Assembly (NCBI GenBank): GCA_937930635.1
Contig: CALHCF010000013.1
Location: 62,001 to 126,000 of the forward strand
DNA: 64,000 nt
DNA from: an uncultured Rhizobiaceae group bacterium
GTDB lineage: Bacteria > Pseudomonadota > Alphaproteobacteria > Rhizobiales > Rhizobiaceae
Direction: 5' to 3'
Shown: piece after piece, positions 61,674 to 64,000 of the stretch
Position numbering within the stretch: position 1 is the stretch's first letter
Layout: the number at the start of each line of letters is the position of its first letter
The notes under the pieces: generated by a model
Told to the model about the DNA's origin: nothing
Seen by the model: the letters and a program-made list of their open reading frames with translations, nothing else
The model's database searches: none
Made by a program: the position numbers and the translations under genes

Positions 61674-61981
61674 TACAAACCTTCCTGCGGAGGTAGCACC
61701 GCTTCGCTTTTTTCAAATTTTCTGGAACGTTTTCGATCGTGAGAAATCGCCAATTTTAGGTCTTTGGGATCAATCGGGTACATTTGAGTACTCCCCGGAG
61801 CCTTTTTACTCTTGACCAAAATATAAGTGGTGGTGCGTCTATAGGCCTCGAAACTTAAATTCGGTAGAAGCTCCTCATCGACTACTACTTCGTAGTCACC
61901 CGCTGGCAAGCTTGTCAGATCACCACCGATTGCAAATGGGTAGGCAAAGGACACAGTCGACTTCGTCGTGCGCGAATTCAT
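61673..61981 (-). CDS. Hypothetical protein
   Basis: 102 residues from the ATG at 61981; the ATG at 61996 adds five residues. Pattern LTSLPAGDYEVVVDEELLPN is reminiscent of a small beta-sandwich, and the C terminus is charged (DRKRSRKFEKSEA). The stop overlaps the Cys-repeat gene, so the two are probably co-transcribed. Family unknown. Confidence 0.55.
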   Translation of the reverse strand: MNSRTTKSTVSFAYPFAIGGDLTSLPAGDYEVVVDEELLPNLSFEAYRRTTTYILVKSKKAPGSTQMYPIDPKDLKLAISHDRKRSRKFEKSEAVLPPQEGL

Positions 61982-61996
61982 TCGGCAGACCTCCAC

Positions 61997-62608
61997 ATAA
62001 AGGAGCTCACGCCTGAGCCCAATTCAATCAATTTTCAGGGTAGTAACTAGCTCTCGAAGCGACCTGGTTCAGGTTCTGTCGACAAGTAACGAGCAATTCC
62101 AATAAACTTATATATGGGTATAAAACGACCGAATTGCAACGCCGATCTGAAACGTTTGTATTGTGGCACGGCTAAAGGTGTCTCGAATGCGCTTCTAACC
62201 GCCGCCACCTTCAATCCAAAACACAACGGTTAACCCAGGCTTCCAGTTTGCATAAAACGTGTTTTCTGGTCCTATCGACTGATGTCCCAATTCGAGTTTA
62301 TTACAAACACTGGCTTTGGTGCTGTACAAAAGGAGCAATAAGGAGCATGGTGCCCTCGTTGTTCACTATTTTTTACGTTTGTAAGTTCTGAAAGTACTTC
62401 AGGCCCGACTTTGGTAGCCACAGCCTAGCGTTTATTGGATTCCCAAAGATGTCCCGTAATTAGATTCGGCGCGGCGGGTTCGCTGAGGATTAAACAACAG
62501 CCTAAATCTTAAATGATTCCTTCCTTTGCATGATTCTTTCTAGAACGCGAAGGCAGTAAATTTTGCACGTTCTGGCGATATCCGTCGGCGTTACCCATAG
62601 GAGCCAAC
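61997..62608. other. Gene-free 612-bp region
   Basis: I see no gene or known RNA. AAGGAGCA is repeated near 62329-62346 without a following ORF. The region probably holds promoters for the divergent genes. Confidence 0.5.
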
Positions 62609-63808
62609 ATGGCTGTAATTCCCTTTACCAAAACACTGAAAACCAAGAACTTAACTCCGGTGCCGATCGAGGTAGATGCTCCGGTTCTGTTTCCGAGAAA
62701 GGATCCGCAACCACCGCGCTCGAAAACCTCAACCGCAATTGTCTATTGCGAAGGCAATTTTGGCCAGATTGATGGCAAAACGGCAAATGGATTGGTACGA
62801 CATTCCGAGAAGTACGAAGTTCTATCGGTGATCGATAGCACCCAATCAGGCGGTGATGCCGGTGAAGTATTGGGCGATGTAGGGAGTGGAATACCCATTC
62901 TAGCCAGTCTTGATGCAGCGGTTGCTGCCGCAAAGTGCAAACCAGAATATTTTATTTATGGGATGGCTCCAGCAACGGGGATGCTGTCGATTTCAGAACG
63001 AAAGATTGTTCTGGATGCAATGTCACACGGTATGAATGTGGTCAACGGTCTTCATGAATTTCTTAACGATGACCCGGAGTTTGCAGCTTCGCGCGATGCC
63101 AATATGGTCGAAATCATCGATATCAGAAAACCCCGCGCCAAGAACGAACTAAGATTGTTCAGCGGTGACATCCACAACGTTACCTGTCCACGTATTGCAG
63201 TCCTTGGCACTGATTGTGCGATCGGAAAAAGGACGACCGCCAGCATACTAACCAGAGCACTGGTCGAGCAAGGCGTTCATGCAGTTTTGGTGACGACCGG
63301 TCAAACTGGACTAATACAGGGCTCACGGCATGGTGTCGCACTTGATGCTGTACCATCACAATTTTGCTGCGGTGAGCTGGAGGCCACAATTATTGAGGCA
63401 TTCGAGGATGATAATCCAGACGTCATTATTGTCGAAGGACAGGGTGCATTGAGTCATCCAGCATTCTGCACGTCTGCATTCATTCTAAGAGGTGCCGCAC
63501 CTGACGGGGTTATTTTGCAGCATGCGCCCAAACGCGAGCACCGTTGTGATTTCCCAGACATGAAGATGCCCGTGCCAGAAACAGAAATTCGCCTGATTGA
63601 GGCTTTTTCAAATACCAACGTGATCGGGCTGACAATCAACCATGAGGGTATGGCAGATAGCGATATTGATTTTTATATATCCGATTACCAAAAGCATCTG
63701 GATATCCCAGTTACGGACGCGCTAGCTCGCCCTGTTAAAGAACTTGTCGAAATGGTGTTGTCCTCATTTCCAGAACTTGTGGAGAAGCTGTCCAATAGCA
63801 CAAGATGA
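62609..63808 (+). CDS. DUF1611 P-loop protein
   Basis: 399 residues with AGGAG upstream. N-terminal Rossmann-like domain (about 40-190) and a P-loop domain with Walker A GTDCAIGKRTTAS near residues 200-212, and IVEGQGALSHPAFC and LTINHEGM further on. A characterised DUF1611 protein, DgcN, works with a dipeptide-epimerase-like racemase (DgcA) in D-glutamate catabolism. Here the next gene is a different kind of racemase, so a related D-amino-acid pathway is likely but not shown. Stop and next start overlap (ATGA). Confidence 0.85.
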   Translation: MAVIPFTKTLKTKNLTPVPIEVDAPVLFPRKDPQPPRSKTSTAIVYCEGNFGQIDGKTANGLVRHSEKYEVLSVIDSTQSGGDAGEVLGDVGSGIPILASLDAAVAAAKCKPEYFIYGMAPATGMLSISERKIVLDAMSHGMNVVNGLHEFLNDDPEFAASRDANMVEIIDIRKPRAKNELRLFSGDIHNVTCPRIAVLGTDCAIGKRTTASILTRALVEQGVHAVLVTTGQTGLIQGSRHGVALDAVPSQFCCGELEATIIEAFEDDNPDVIIVEGQGALSHPAFCTSAFILRGAAPDGVILQHAPKREHRCDFPDMKMPVPETEIRLIEAFSNTNVIGLTINHEGMADSDIDFYISDYQKHLDIPVTDALARPVKELVEMVLSSFPELVEKLSNSTR

Positions 63809-64000
63809 GCACTCCGCGATTGCAAATTGATCTCGACAAGATTTTCCACAATGCCGCTACATTGGTTACGCGGTTGAAGGCTATTGGCGTTTCGGTGACT
63901 GCAGTCACGAAGGGATTTCTCGGCGCACCCCAAATTGCACAAACTATGTTAAGCGCCGGTATCACTTCTCTTGGTGATTCCCGCATCGAAAATATTGAGC
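63805..64000 (+). CDS. Alanine/ornithine racemase-type PLP enzyme (3' truncated)
   Basis: 65 residues visible, running off the window. TPRLQIDLDKIFHNAATLVT, then SVTAVTKGFLGAPQIAQTML matches the start of the alanine/ornithine racemase (Orr/YhfX) group, with the PLP lysine in VTKGF. The ATG at 63805 overlaps the upstream stop, so it is translationally coupled to the DUF1611 gene. Confidence 0.85.
   Translation, partial: MSTPRLQIDLDKIFHNAATLVTRLKAIGVSVTAVTKGFLGAPQIAQTMLSAGITSLGDSRIENIE

Noticed and set aside
1-64000. CRISPR array, rRNA operon or complete transposon
   Set aside because: No regularly spaced direct repeats, no rRNA sequence, and no transposase gene were seen; the only mobile signals are the integrase region and the DUF559 repeat cassette.

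Overview
The window looks like a chromosomal segment of an alphaproteobacterium, most likely of the Rhizobiales/Hyphomicrobiales. The evidence is a PhyR/NepR/HWE-kinase general stress locus with EcfG-type promoters, a SciP (DUF1153) gene beside a Fis-type HTH gene, 6S RNA directly upstream of a 5-formyl-THF cyclo-ligase gene, a RutR-like regulator with a reductive pyrimidine pathway, a malic enzyme-phosphotransacetylase fusion, and palindromic CCTCCCC repeats of the kind found in rhizobial genomes. The species cannot be named from the sequence.

Layout. 1-1.2 kb: end of a CoxL/CoxM-type molybdenum hydroxylase operon. 1.3-3.2 kb: grpE and hrcA. 3.3-9.6 kb: a ribose/inositol-type sugar ABC transporter, a LacI regulator, a MocA-like oxidoreductase and an IolE/MocC-like enzyme; two copies of one LacI-type operator tie the cluster together, one inside a 44-bp perfect palindrome. 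9.7-11.1 kb: a 6-phosphogluconate dehydrogenase. 11.2-23 kb: reductive pyrimidine catabolism (PreT, PreA, RutR-like TetR, beta-ureidopropionase, dihydropyrimidinase) with a THI5/NMT1-type ABC transporter and an embedded Nudix gene; a DUF559 endonuclease cassette bracketed by four palindromic repeats has split it. 23-28.5 kb: a peptide-type ABC transporter with a Tat-exported binding protein. 28.6-36 kb: maeB, an acyl-CoA dehydrogenase, then MocA-like/iolC/iolB/iolJ-like genes.

36.1-41.6 kb: a compact set of an OmpA-like protein, a ferric-reductase-like membrane flavocytochrome and a 1141-residue tetra-heme cytochrome ending in DUF4384. The two exported proteins share unusual K/E/Y/P-rich linkers. 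This is the best candidate for a poorly described system. 41.7-44 kb: HWE kinase, phyR and nepR with divergent EcfG promoters, but no ecfG next to nepR. 44.3-56.2 kb: mostly core genes (rpsT, an enoyl-CoA hydratase, DUF3179, 6S RNA/cyclo-ligase/YmdB-like, HupE, DUF4198, PqiA-like, Fis-type HTH, sciP, otnC/otnK, mnmA).

56.3 kb to the end: tRNA-Met(CAT) followed by an intact P4-type tyrosine integrase, fragments of a second integrase, a phage-type DUF7227 gene, a frameshifted cold-shock gene, small genes of mostly unknown function and a secreted protein with seven Cys-pair repeats. This reads as an integrated island whose far boundary was not found. The last 1.4 kb carries a DUF1611 P-loop protein translationally coupled to an alanine/ornithine-type racemase cut by the window edge.
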